In this document: positions 1 to 7,185 of the stretch, one piece after another | How the letters are laid out: every line of letters begins with the position of its first letter | How positions within the stretch are numbered: the stretch's first letter is position 1 | Assembly (NCBI GenBank): GCA_938016235.1 | Contig: CALLPU010000379.1 | Coordinates: forward strand, 1 to 16,869 | Reading direction: 5' to 3' | DNA from: an uncultured Granulosicoccus sp. | Lineage (GTDB): Bacteria; Pseudomonadota; Gammaproteobacteria; Granulosicoccales; Granulosicoccaceae | Length of the DNA stretch: 16,869 nucleotides | Notes under the pieces: generated by a model | Databases searched by the model: none | The model's input: the letters and a program-made list of their open reading frames with translations, nothing else | Told to the model about the DNA's origin: nothing | Position numbers and translations under genes: made by a program

Positions 1-2047
1 CTGCCACCCACTCTTTGGGACGTCGGCGAAATCGACGCACGTTGCGGCATCCGGCCCGGTGCACAGCTACGCCTTTGCCGGGTGTGAAGAAGCCCTGCAC
101 GTTATCTCCCGGTATGGGATGACAACAACGTGACATGTACAAGGTGGGACTATCCGGTTCATCAATAAGCACCGGTGCAGATTCCAGTACCGGCAATGGT
201 TGCGTGTCGCCCCCATCGCCCGATTCCAGAGCAATCAAGCGCTCGGCAATCTGACTGGGCAAGTGCAGACCCAGTCCGATATCGCGATACAGATCTGCCA
301 CTGTCGCAAAGCGTCTTTCGGCCAGAACGGCGTTGATCACTTTTTCGGGAATGGTGTCCAGTGTTCGGTCGTGTCGACCCAGTGCGCGGCGCAGAAGCCG
401 TTCGCCAAACTCGACAGATTGCGTGTGATCCAGTGCCCGCAAATGTTGCCGGATGGCGGTTCGGGCCTTGGCCGTCACCACGGAATTCATCCACATGGGG
501 CTGGGTGCAATCTTGGGCCCGGTTATGATCTCGACTGTCTGGCCGCTTTCCAGCGGCATGCTCAACGAGGACAATCGCCGATCCACCTTGGCGGCCACAC
601 ATTTATTGCCCACCTCGGAATGCACAGCGTAGGCAAAATCGACCGGCGTGGCATTTCGGGGCAGCTGAACAATTTTTCCCTTCGGTGTGAACACGTAAAT
701 TTCGCCGGGAAACAAGTCAATCTTGACGTTCTCCACGAACTCCACGGTATCGGTCGCGGTGTCCTGTATGTCCACCAGTTTTGATAACCACACCGGTGTC
801 TGGCTGTGCACCGGCATACCGTTTTCATCTTTGTACGCCCAGTGCGCGGCAATACCGGATTCCGCCAGCTCATCCATCTTGTGCGTTCTTATCTGTACTT
901 CGATGGGCGTGCCATCTGCGCCGTGGTTGAGCACGGTATGCAGTGACTGATAGCCGTTCTGTTTGGGGACAGCGATGTAGTCTTTGAAGCGCGAGAATAT
1001 GGGTGCGTATAACTGATGCACCAGGCCCAGCACCTGATAGCACTCTTCTTCTGAACCCACCACCACACGCAGGGCCAGCATGTCAAACACGCGCTGAAAC
1101 GGCAGCTGCTTCTTGAGCATCTTGTTATACAAGCTATACAGATGCTTCTCTCGGCCTGTCACGCTGGCCTCAATACCCTTCTCGCTCAGGCTCGCTTCTA
1201 TGCGGGCCGCCACCCGGTCAATGATGTGATCGCGGTTTCGGTGGGCCTGCTCTACGGTGGCTTCGAGAATGCGGCTTCGCATGGGATAGCATGCCCGAAA
1301 CCCCAGATCTTCAAGCTCATTCTTGATGGTATACATTCCCAACCGCGATGCGATCGGTGAGTAGACCTCCAGTGTTTCTTTGCCAATTCGGCGCCGCTTG
1401 TCGGGTCGAAGAGACCCAATCGTGCGCATGTTATGAAGTCTGTCGGCCAGCTTTATCATGATGACGCGAATATCACTGACCATGGCCAGCAACATCTTGC
1501 GAAAACTCTCGGCCTGGGCTTCCTGTTTGGAGCGAAATTCGAGATGGCTGAGCTTGCTCACACCATCGACGATGTGAGTGACTTCCTCACCAAACGCTGC
1601 GACCAGATCATCGCGACTCACGGGGGTGTCTTCCAGTACATCGTGCATCAGCGCAGCCATGATGCTGTAGTGATCCAGCTGCATGGACAATACAATGCCA
1701 GCTACGGCAACAGGGTGGGTGATGTACGGTTCGCCGGAACTGCGGGTCTGGCCTGCGTGTGCATCTCTGGCCAGGGTGTAAGCTCTGGATATCTCCGCAA
1801 TCTGCTCCGTGGTAAAACGGGTATTGAGCTGTTCCAGCAGTGCTGAGTACGCCTGCCACTCAAGGCGCGTCGCGGTGCCGCTATCGGCCTGTGACGATGC
1901 AGCTGCCGGCAGATCCTTATCGGCTGCGCAGGTGGGGCGCGTGTCGGTACGTGTTGCCGTGATCAATGATGGCGGGTTAGCAGATACCGGCGGTATCGAC
2001 GACCCGGCTCGTGTGTCCAGGTGGGTTATCTGGGATTCGTCACTCAC
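1..2047 (-). CDS. spoT: Bifunctional (p)ppGpp synthetase/hydrolase SpoT (3' partial)
   Basis: Makes and degrades the alarmone (p)ppGpp in the stringent response (cytosolic). The frame is open from about 2083 to the window edge, giving about 682 residues; the C-terminal ACT region lies outside. Seen in order: an HD hydrolase domain with MHDVLEDTP (H131, D132), followed by EEVTHIVDGVSKLSH; a synthetase domain with the RFKD motif at 353-356, the basic signature of bifunctional Rel/SpoT enzymes (RelA has an acidic EXDD); a TGS domain with VFTPKG near 453; and CCHPIPGD near 641, as in E. coli SpoT. No ATG precedes the conserved region in frame. GTG at 2047 is the most upstream plausible start but lacks a clear Shine-Dalgarno, and it leaves an unconserved Ser/Thr/Pro-rich extension of roughly 70 residues relative to E. 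coli. A later TTG near 1965 is an alternative, so the start is uncertain. It lies downstream of gmk and rpoZ, the usual gammaproteobacterial order. Confidence 0.95.
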   Translation of the reverse strand, partial: MSDESQITHLDTRAGSSIPPVSANPPSLITATRTDTRPTCAADKDLPAAASSQADSGTATRLEWQAYSALLEQLNTRFTTEQIAEISRAYTLARDAHAGQTRSSGEPYITHPVAVAGIVLSMQLDHYSIMAALMHDVLEDTPVSRDDLVAAFGEEVTHIVDGVSKLSHLEFRSKQEAQAESFRKMLLAMVSDIRVIMIKLADRLHNMRTIGSLRPDKRRRIGKETLEVYSPIASRLGMYTIKNELEDLGFRACYPMRSRILEATVEQAHRNRDHIIDRVAARIEASLSEKGIEASVTGREKHLYSLYNKMLKKQLPFQRVFDMLALRVVVGSEEECYQVLGLVHQLYAPIFSRFKDYIAVPKQNGYQSLHTVLNHGADGTPIEVQIRTHKMDELAESGIAAHWAYKDENGMPVHSQTPVWLSKLVDIQDTATDTVEFVENVKIDLFPGEIYVFTPKGKIVQLPRNATPVDFAYAVHSEVGNKCVAAKVDRRLSSLSMPLESGQTVEIITGPKIAPSPMWMNSVVTAKARTAIRQHLRALDHTQSVEFGERLLRRALGRHDRTLDTIPEKVINAVLAERRFATVADLYRDIGLGLHLPSQIAERLIALESGDGGDTQPLPVLESAPVLIDEPDSPTLYMSRCCHPIPGDNVQGFFTPGKGVAVHRAGCRNVRRFRRRPKEWVA

Positions 2048-2120
2048 TGATGAACGACGCTGAGATAGGCTGAGAGGAGTAGGCGCGGTGCCAAGACGCT
2101 CTCACAGACGGGGGTCGCGG

Positions 2121-2142
2121 GCTGCACACAAAGGTGTGCAGC
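2121..2142 (-). promoter_or_regulatory. Perfect 9-bp hairpin between rpoZ and spoT
   Basis: GCTGCACAC and GTGTGCAGC form a perfect 9-bp stem around a 4-nt loop. It sits in the 119-bp gap after the rpoZ stop and about 75 nt upstream of the proposed spoT start. No T-run follows on either strand, so it is not a classical intrinsic terminator. An mRNA-stability, processing or attenuation element is possible; the role is inferred. Confidence 0.5.
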
Positions 2143-2166
2143 GCCTGCTGGTTGCGTCGTTTGACG

Positions 2167-2427
2167 CTAGAAATCTTCGCGGAGATCTTTGTCATAAATG
2201 ACAGGCTCTACGGGTGCTGGAGTGGGTGCCGCTTCCTGAAGAATATCCTCGCCAACCAGACCATCTGCTATCTCGCGCAGAGCAATAACCGTTGGTTTGT
2301 CGTTGTCATCCGGCAGCAGAGGCTCAGCGCCCATGGATATGTTACGGGCACGCTTGGAGGCAATGAGAACCAGGTCGAACCGGTTGTTAACCTGGGCCAA
2401 GCTGTCTTCTACGGTAACTCTAGCCAT
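2167..2427 (-). CDS. rpoZ: RNA polymerase subunit omega
   Basis: Small subunit that helps assemble beta-prime into RNA polymerase. The 86-residue product begins MARVTVEDSLAQVNNRFDLV and continues with LIASKRARNI, the signature of the omega N-terminus; the acidic, proline-containing tail ends EDF. The frame extends upstream to an ATG at 2457, but the start at 2427 matches the conserved MARVTVED N-terminus and has an AGGA about 10 nt upstream. It lies between gmk and spoT on the same strand, as in E. coli. The 201-bp gap to gmk is large enough to hold its own promoter, though I could not identify a convincing one. Confidence 0.97.
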   Translation of the reverse strand: MARVTVEDSLAQVNNRFDLVLIASKRARNISMGAEPLLPDDNDKPTVIALREIADGLVGEDILQEAAPTPAPVEPVIYDKDLREDF

Positions 2428-2452
2428 GAAAGGCACATCCTGCTGGTAGCTG

Positions 2453-2471
2453 AACACTCTAGTCTAGTGTT
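2453..2471. repeat. Short inverted repeat upstream of rpoZ
   Basis: AACACT and AGTGTT are perfect 6-bp arms separated by 7 nt (CTAGTCT), 26-44 nt upstream of the rpoZ ATG. The position suits a 5'-UTR hairpin or a protein-binding site. It is short enough to be chance. Confidence 0.3.
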
Positions 2472-2628
2472 TTATTTACGCAAGCGCCAGACCATGGATT
2501 GCATTTATCCGTTAGCTCATGCGGGTTTTTGCAGAATAACGAGAATCTTTGATGACTGTTGAGACAGACTGGACACACGGGCCGGAAAACTCATTCCAAC
2601 TCGTTAGGAGTGTTATGCCACGTACGCC

Positions 2629-3252
2629 TTAATCGTGCGTGAGGCTGGTAATGAGACCGGCATGACGATGAGCCTGCCGCGTCTTTAACACCCGATGACT
2701 CAGCACCACCGACTTCAGCTCTGCCAGAGCTTCGTCGAAATCATCATTGATAATGAGGTAGTCGGCGTGGTGATACTGCTGCATTTCAGCGACAGCCTCA
2801 GTGGTTCGCCGCTCAATCACATCATCAGCGTCCTGTCCTCTGCCGCGCAAACGCTCGATCAGGGTGGCTCTGGACGGCGGCAGGATGAATATGGACACCA
2901 CATCGCTGAGCTTCTGCCGCACTTGTGCAGCGCCCTGCCAGTCTATTTCCAGAATCACGTCCTGGCCGTTTCCCAGTGCGTTGTTTACCGCTCCCATGCT
3001 GGTGCCGTAGTAGTTTCCGAACACTTGCGCATACTCCAGAAACTGATCGGAATCGATCATCTGTTCAAACGCATCTCGTGACACAAAGTGGTAATCCAGA
3101 CCGTCCTGCTCGGCAGGGCGCTGAGCCCGAGTGGTGTGCGAAACAGCAACCGTCAGATCCTGCAATTCCTCGATTGCGCGTCGCACCAGGCTGGTCTTAC
3201 CGGCACCTGACGGTGCGGAAACGATGAACATTTGTGCCTGATTTGTTTGCAT
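2629..3252 (-). CDS. gmk: Guanylate kinase
   Basis: Phosphorylates GMP to GDP with ATP, feeding GTP and (p)ppGpp synthesis, which fits its place upstream of spoT. The 207-residue length is standard. Visible are the P-loop APSGAGKTS at residues 13-21, the GMP-binding HTTRAQRP and DYHFVS segments, YYGTS, EIDWQGA and the lid-region R-x-RGRGQD. The ATG at 3252 places FIVSAPSG about as far from the N-terminus as in E. coli Gmk, with a GAAGAA-like ribosome site upstream. An internal Met at residue 8 is a less likely start. The divergent neighbour starts 83 bp away. Confidence 0.98.
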   Translation of the reverse strand: MQTNQAQMFIVSAPSGAGKTSLVRRAIEELQDLTVAVSHTTRAQRPAEQDGLDYHFVSRDAFEQMIDSDQFLEYAQVFGNYYGTSMGAVNNALGNGQDVILEIDWQGAAQVRQKLSDVVSIFILPPSRATLIERLRGRGQDADDVIERRTTEAVAEMQQYHHADYLIINDDFDEALAELKSVVLSHRVLKTRQAHRHAGLITSLTHD

Positions 3253-3274
3253 GGGCGGTTCTTCAAGTGGAATG

Positions 3275-3310
3275 CCGGTTGGTTCTGTACTGGTTACTAT
3301 ACTGTGTCAA
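3275..3310. promoter_or_regulatory. Overlapping divergent promoter candidates (gmk / redoxin gene)
   Basis: In the 82-bp gap between gmk and the divergent redoxin gene, the minus strand has a perfect TTGACA (plus-strand TGTCAA at 3305-3310) facing gmk, with only a weak -10 (CAGAAC) 17 nt further on. The plus strand has TATACT at 3298-3303, a good -10 facing the redoxin gene, with a poor -35 upstream. The two candidate promoters would overlap. This is motif matching by eye only. Confidence 0.35.
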
Positions 3311-3334
3311 TGCACAACCCGGAGCGCGCTGAGC

Positions 3335-3886
3335 ATGGTACTGACAGAATCCACAAACATGCCAATCGGCGCGAAAGCGCCAGATTTTGTGCTCCCTGAT
3401 ACCCGTAACGGGCAACCTGTATCGTTGGCGGACCATGCCGGTCGTCCGTTGCTGCTGGTATTCATGTGCAATCACTGCCCCTATGTAGTCCACCTGCTCG
3501 AAGCACTCACCGCTTCGGCTCACGAGTTTGCTGACAGCGGTATCGCAACCGTGACCATCAGCGCAAACGATGTTGAACGCTATCCTCAGGATGGTCCTGA
3601 CAAGATGGCCGCACTTGCGCAAACGCATGGCTTCAGATTTCCGTACTGCCACGACGAAACACAACAGGTCGCCAAAGCCTATAACGCCGTATGCACACCA
3701 GACATTTTTTTGTTCGATACCGAACACCGCCTGTATTACCACGGACAGTTTGACGACACCCGACCGAATCGGGGCCAGGCACACGGGCAGGATCTGAAGC
3801 GTGCAGCGGCAATGCTGCTCGACGGCAAACCGGCACCCACGGATGTACACCCCAGCGTCGGCTGCAGCATCAAGTGGAACACCTGA
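3335..3886 (+). CDS. Thioredoxin-fold (AhpC/TSA, redoxin-like) protein
   Basis: Predicted thiol-disulfide redox protein of 183 residues. It has the redoxin opening IGAKAPDFVLPDT, then FMCNHCPYV with a CXXC pair (C45, C48) at the expected position after the second beta strand, and a cis-proline-type loop CTPDIF (P122) before the GQFDD strand. Extra cysteines are C105, C120 and C177. No signal peptide is apparent, so it is probably cytosolic. The frame is open upstream to an ATG at 3251 inside gmk, but the ATG at 3335 has GGAG 10 nt upstream and gives the normal family N-terminus. Substrate and partner are unknown. The neighbouring glycosyltransferase reading frame begins at or before this gene's stop, suggesting co-transcription. 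Confidence 0.85.
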   Translation: MVLTESTNMPIGAKAPDFVLPDTRNGQPVSLADHAGRPLLLVFMCNHCPYVVHLLEALTASAHEFADSGIATVTISANDVERYPQDGPDKMAALAQTHGFRFPYCHDETQQVAKAYNAVCTPDIFLFDTEHRLYYHGQFDDTRPNRGQAHGQDLKRAAAMLLDGKPAPTDVHPSVGCSIKWNT

Positions 3887-4008
3887 CGCCTGACGTCTCC
3901 GTTATTTTTACCGGTCAAGTGCTGGCGGCACACCACTCACGCCGCTGTATCGAGCTTGCTGGCTCAGACACACACCTCGTTCGAGATACTGCTTATCGGT
4001 CAGGATGA
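3874..4008 (+). pseudogene. Out-of-frame N-terminus of the family 2 glycosyltransferase
   Basis: This frame starts at GTG 3874, overlaps the end of the redoxin gene by 13 nt and reads EHLTPDVSVIFTGQVLAA, then HHSRRCIE. VSVI followed about 16 residues later by CIE is the first beta strand and helix of a GT2 domain (family pattern VSVI...-CIESLLAQT). The expected continuation SLLAQTHTSFEILLI is present but in another frame, beginning near 3953. The original frame goes on with unrelated residues and stops at TGA 4006-4008. Losing two bases (GAGAGC to GAGC) near 3950-3955 would explain it. Confidence 0.6.
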
Positions 4009-4906
4009 TGTCGAGTCGCTGCGTCAGCAACTACCATCTGACCCGCGCATTCGACCCCTTGCGCGGGAACAACCCGGGATCGTCGGCGCTCTGAATACCG
4101 GGCTTGCGAACGCACGTGGCACCTACATCGCCAGAATGGATGACGACGACATTGCCTATCCGCATCGCCTTGAATCCCAGTTGCACTTTCTGCAGACGCA
4201 TCCCCACGTGCAACTGTGCGCCGCATGCATCCGATTCATCGACCGTGATGGCCAACCCGACAATATCCGAGCCGGTAATCAACGATACGCCAGCTGGCTT
4301 AACAGCGTGATCGATGATAATTCGATTCGCGATGCCTGCTGGACGGAGTGCCCGATGCCTCATCCCACGCTGCTGGCACATCGCGATGTGTGGCAACAGC
4401 TGGGAGGCTACCGCTCATTTGATGGGCCCGAAGACTACGACCTGATACTGCGTGCCATGTTAAGCGGTATCGTGATGGGCAAGCCATCATCAGTGCTGCA
4501 GGACTGGCGCGAACATGATCAACGCCTGACTTATCAGGATGCACGATACCGACGAGAAGCGTTTACCCATTGCAAAGCCTGGGCAGCGTGTCATCCACAA
4601 AGCGGTCTGGGCCTCGACAAGGGGCGATCCGTCTGGATTTGCGGTACCGGTCGAAGTGCGCGTTACTGGCATGATGCACTTACTGCCAATGGCGTTGATG
4701 TGAAGGGGTTCGTTGATCGGGTGGGTTCCGATGCCCATCGACAGAAACGAAACAAACCGGTCATCAACTACGAACAGCTTTCAACCGTCCGGGGTCAGAG
4801 TCTTGTCATTACCGCTCTGAGCCAACCTCCGGCTCGTATACAGCTGAAACAGTTTTTTGACGAGCAGCGCTGGCGCTGCGGTGTTGATTACATCCTGGGG
4901 GGATGA
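3956..4906 (+). CDS. Family 2 glycosyltransferase with C-terminal Rossmann-like domain (N-terminally frameshifted)
   Basis: Predicted sugar transferase using a nucleotide-sugar donor. From the TTG at 3956 (316 residues) the frame gives LAQTHTSFEILLIG, ALNTGLANARGTYIARMDDDD (acidic DXD-type cluster at residues 62-65 binding metal and nucleotide-sugar), HPTLLAHRDVWQQLGGY, and GPEDYDLILRA with the ED pair at 159-160, all in GT2 order. Residues about 224-316 form a second module with VWICGTGRSARYW (GXGXXG-like) and GVDVKGFVDR, resembling the small nucleotide-binding domains of sugar-modifying proteins. The first beta strand of the GT fold is missing here but is encoded just upstream in another frame, so the gene is either broken or affected by a sequencing error. 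The TTG has no good ribosome site. It overlaps the next gene by 4 nt (ATGA), suggesting an operon. Acceptor unknown. Confidence 0.8.
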   Translation: MLAQTHTSFEILLIGQDDVESLRQQLPSDPRIRPLAREQPGIVGALNTGLANARGTYIARMDDDDIAYPHRLESQLHFLQTHPHVQLCAACIRFIDRDGQPDNIRAGNQRYASWLNSVIDDNSIRDACWTECPMPHPTLLAHRDVWQQLGGYRSFDGPEDYDLILRAMLSGIVMGKPSSVLQDWREHDQRLTYQDARYRREAFTHCKAWAACHPQSGLGLDKGRSVWICGTGRSARYWHDALTANGVDVKGFVDRVGSDAHRQKRNKPVINYEQLSTVRGQSLVITALSQPPARIQLKQFFDEQRWRCGVDYILGG

Positions 4907-5895
4907 TGAGCCAACAGAAAAACAGAATGATGCCCGACTGGGATGGCAAGCGATTCAGCTACCCTGGTGAGAACATTCTGGCATCGCCGGCGGATGTGTT
5001 GCGCTGGGTGGTTACACGCAAGCCAACGCGATGGCCGGCCCGCTTACCTAACCCGCCAGCCGACTCGGTGATAGACCGAGTGCCGGGTACCGGCCTGCGC
5101 ATCACGTACATCAACCATGCAACCACGCTGATTCAAGGGGGCGGGTTGAACCTGCTGACGGACCCTGTGTTTTCCAGACGCGTGAGTCCAGTGTCTTTCG
5201 CAGGTCCGAAACGCCACCGGGAACCTGGACTATCGCTCAGTCAGCTTCCGCCGATTGACGTGGTACTGCTCAGTCATACACATTACGATCACATGGATGC
5301 TCGATCACTGAAACAGCTTCAGCAACGAGACGATCCGGTTGTGCTTGCCCCACTGAACACGGCCAGCCTGATCAAAAAACTGTGTGGCAGTGAGGCTGAA
5401 CAATTGTCGTGGTGGGATGAACACATCCTGGACAACGAGATCAGGATTACGCTGGTGCCTGCCAGACACTGGACATCCCGGAGCCCTGGCGATCAGAACA
5501 AGGCCTTATGGGGAGGATTTGTGCTGTCCATGCCCGGTGGTGCTGTGTATTTTGCCGGCGACACGGGCTACGGGCGCGGCGATCACTTCGAACAGATCCG
5601 CCAGTATTGCGAACCATTACGCTGTGCGTTGTTGCCTATCGGTGCCTATGAGCCTCGCTGGTTCATGAAACCTCAGCACATGAACCCGGAGGAAGCGGTT
5701 CAATCATTCGTCGACTTGCAAGCCGCTTATGCCGTGGCTATTCATCATGGCACCTTCCAACTAACAGACGAAGCCCATGACGCCCCGGCAACTGCGCTGC
5801 TGGAATCACTTGAAGCCCACGGTATTGAGCAGGCGCAGTTTCGCGCGCTGGGTAACGGGCAGGCCTGGGATATTCCGTCCATTACACCCACCTGA
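4903..5895 (+). CDS. MBL-fold metallo-hydrolase, NAPE-PLD-like
   Basis: Zinc hydrolase of the metallo-beta-lactamase fold, closest in appearance to the N-acyl-phosphatidylethanolamine phospholipase D group. The 330 residues contain YINHATTLIQ with LLTDPVFSRRVSP, the metal motif SHTHYDHMD (H125, H127, D129, H130), PARHWTSRSPGDQNKALWGG (H189), YFAGDTGYG (bridging D220) and IHHGTFQLTDE (H281/H282). The HWTSR...N..LWG block is typical of NAPE-PLD-like proteins rather than beta-lactamases or glyoxalases. No signal peptide is evident. The start at 4903 overlaps the upstream stop by 4 nt; a G-rich run directly precedes it, and ATGs at 4906, 4927 and 4930 are alternatives. Phospholipid cleavage is inferred from family likeness; the substrate is unknown. 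The gene converges on pldA with 16 bp between stops. Confidence 0.85.
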   Translation: MMSQQKNRMMPDWDGKRFSYPGENILASPADVLRWVVTRKPTRWPARLPNPPADSVIDRVPGTGLRITYINHATTLIQGGGLNLLTDPVFSRRVSPVSFAGPKRHREPGLSLSQLPPIDVVLLSHTHYDHMDARSLKQLQQRDDPVVLAPLNTASLIKKLCGSEAEQLSWWDEHILDNEIRITLVPARHWTSRSPGDQNKALWGGFVLSMPGGAVYFAGDTGYGRGDHFEQIRQYCEPLRCALLPIGAYEPRWFMKPQHMNPEEAVQSFVDLQAAYAVAIHHGTFQLTDEAHDAPATALLESLEAHGIEQAQFRALGNGQAWDIPSITPT

Positions 5896-5911
5896 CAAAG
5901 CCAGTATTGCA

Positions 5912-6970
5912 TCAGAACAGGTTAGTCAACGCCACTCCAAGACCCAGCCGCTGCTGATAGTGATCGTAGTCGATCAATGAATCCCCGTAACCGCTGAAAA
6001 ACTGGATAAAACCCCTGAATTTGGCAAACAGCGGGAACGTCATCCCCAAGGTGATTGCCCCTTTACCAGTTGATGGATTGCCACGACCTTTCATGGCGTA
6101 CTCCAGCTGGGATTGACGCCACGACACACTGACTTCACCGTGGCCCATGAAATCAATGATGTCAGGGTTATCGTCACCTTCCGCATCATCGGGGGATTCT
6201 TTGGCCTTTTCGGGTATGCGATACCATGGACGGATACTGGCCACCAGCGGACCACGCTCGTAGAGCAACATGCCATACAACCGATTCCAACTGCGCGACA
6301 AGCCTTGCACCTGCCCGTTGGACTGATGTTCAAAACCCAGAACCACTGCGGTGCTGCCACCAAATGGCCCCCAGAGCAGCGGTACCAGATAGAAGATTTC
6401 TGGTTGATAGTTGGTTTCTCTAAACGGGCTGGACAGATCACTGGAGTAAAGTTGCCACCAGGCCTCAAGCGTAATTCCCAGCGACAGGGCATCGTCTTTG
6501 AGCATGAGATCCGACTCATTCAATTGGGTCTTCAGGCTGATCTGGAACTTCACTTCAGCCGGTTGCAGACCTTCCCTGAGCGGTACATCGTTCTGTTGAT
6601 AAATTTCCTCATTGATGCCTGTGGTGTAGCTGACCGGCAAAATGAAATTGTGTTTATGCGCCGTTAGTACATACGGATTGAATGCCTCTTCTCGCTCCTC
6701 CTTGACGCGCTGTGTAACCGCGCCTGGAGCATCGGGTGCGTTGTTGTCGGCCGACTCCCGTTCGTCGGATGGCTGCTTTTCGCCGCTTGCAGTTTGCTCG
6801 TCAGATTCCGTGGGGGTCGATGACGCATCAACCAGCGGCACAGCAGACTCAGACGCATCCGGCAAGTCCACATCGGTTCGGCTGGCGCTCTCCAAGGTGG
6901 CACAGCCCGACACGGCCAGTGCACAGCAAACCCCGGCTAACAGCACGCGTATTCGATTCATAAAGCACAT
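5912..6970 (-). CDS. pldA: Outer-membrane phospholipase A (PldA/OMPLA) with predicted lipoprotein signal
   Basis: Outer-membrane beta-barrel enzyme that hydrolyses phospholipids reaching the outer leaflet. The barrel (about residues 105-352) closely follows E. coli PldA: EVKFQISLK, WWQLYSSDLSSPFRETNYQPE, then H215-x-S217 in EHQSNG and N229 in SRSWNRLY, with the same H-to-N spacing of 14 as the E. coli catalytic triad H142/S144/N156. The C-terminus GYGDSLIDYDHYQQRLGLGV...LF also matches. Unusual: the N-terminus MNRIRVLLAGVCCALAVSGC ends in a lipobox (VSGC, C23), followed by a roughly 75-residue Ser/Asp/Glu-rich linker, whereas E. coli PldA has a simple signal peptide. Starts at 6970 and 6961 both fit; neither has a clear ribosome site. 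Upstream, 6971-7185 is non-coding with only a weak 5-bp hairpin. Confidence 0.95.
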   Translation of the reverse strand: MCFMNRIRVLLAGVCCALAVSGCATLESASRTDVDLPDASESAVPLVDASSTPTESDEQTASGEKQPSDERESADNNAPDAPGAVTQRVKEEREEAFNPYVLTAHKHNFILPVSYTTGINEEIYQQNDVPLREGLQPAEVKFQISLKTQLNESDLMLKDDALSLGITLEAWWQLYSSDLSSPFRETNYQPEIFYLVPLLWGPFGGSTAVVLGFEHQSNGQVQGLSRSWNRLYGMLLYERGPLVASIRPWYRIPEKAKESPDDAEGDDNPDIIDFMGHGEVSVSWRQSQLEYAMKGRGNPSTGKGAITLGMTFPLFAKFRGFIQFFSGYGDSLIDYDHYQQRLGLGVALTNLF

Positions 6971-7185
6971 GTGTTTGAGGGTATCGGGGCAGTTCAGCGA
7001 AGCGGCAAAGAGTATCGCGAATTTTACGTCAGCGGGGATTCACCCGGGAAATCACAGCCGTTGCGTGCACCCATTGCGTTACAGATACGCCAGACTGATT
7101 ACAGCCGTTCCATGGTTTGTAAGCAAACAAAAGGTGAGCAAAGGATTTGCACCGAGTGTACCCGTGAATTCAAGAACAACCCAGG

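Noticed and set aside
200..784. Long plus-strand ORF opposite spoT.
   Set aside because: It is the shadow of the GC-rich spoT coding frame; its translation has no domain features.
3251..3334. N-terminal extension of the redoxin gene from the ATG at 3251.
   Set aside because: It would run through the gmk promoter region, has no family similarity, and the ATG at 3335 has a better ribosome site.
7115..7128. GTTTG-TAAG-CAAAC hairpin between pldA and the GMC gene as a terminator.
   Set aside because: The stem is only 5 A/T-rich pairs, and no T-run follows on the minus strand.
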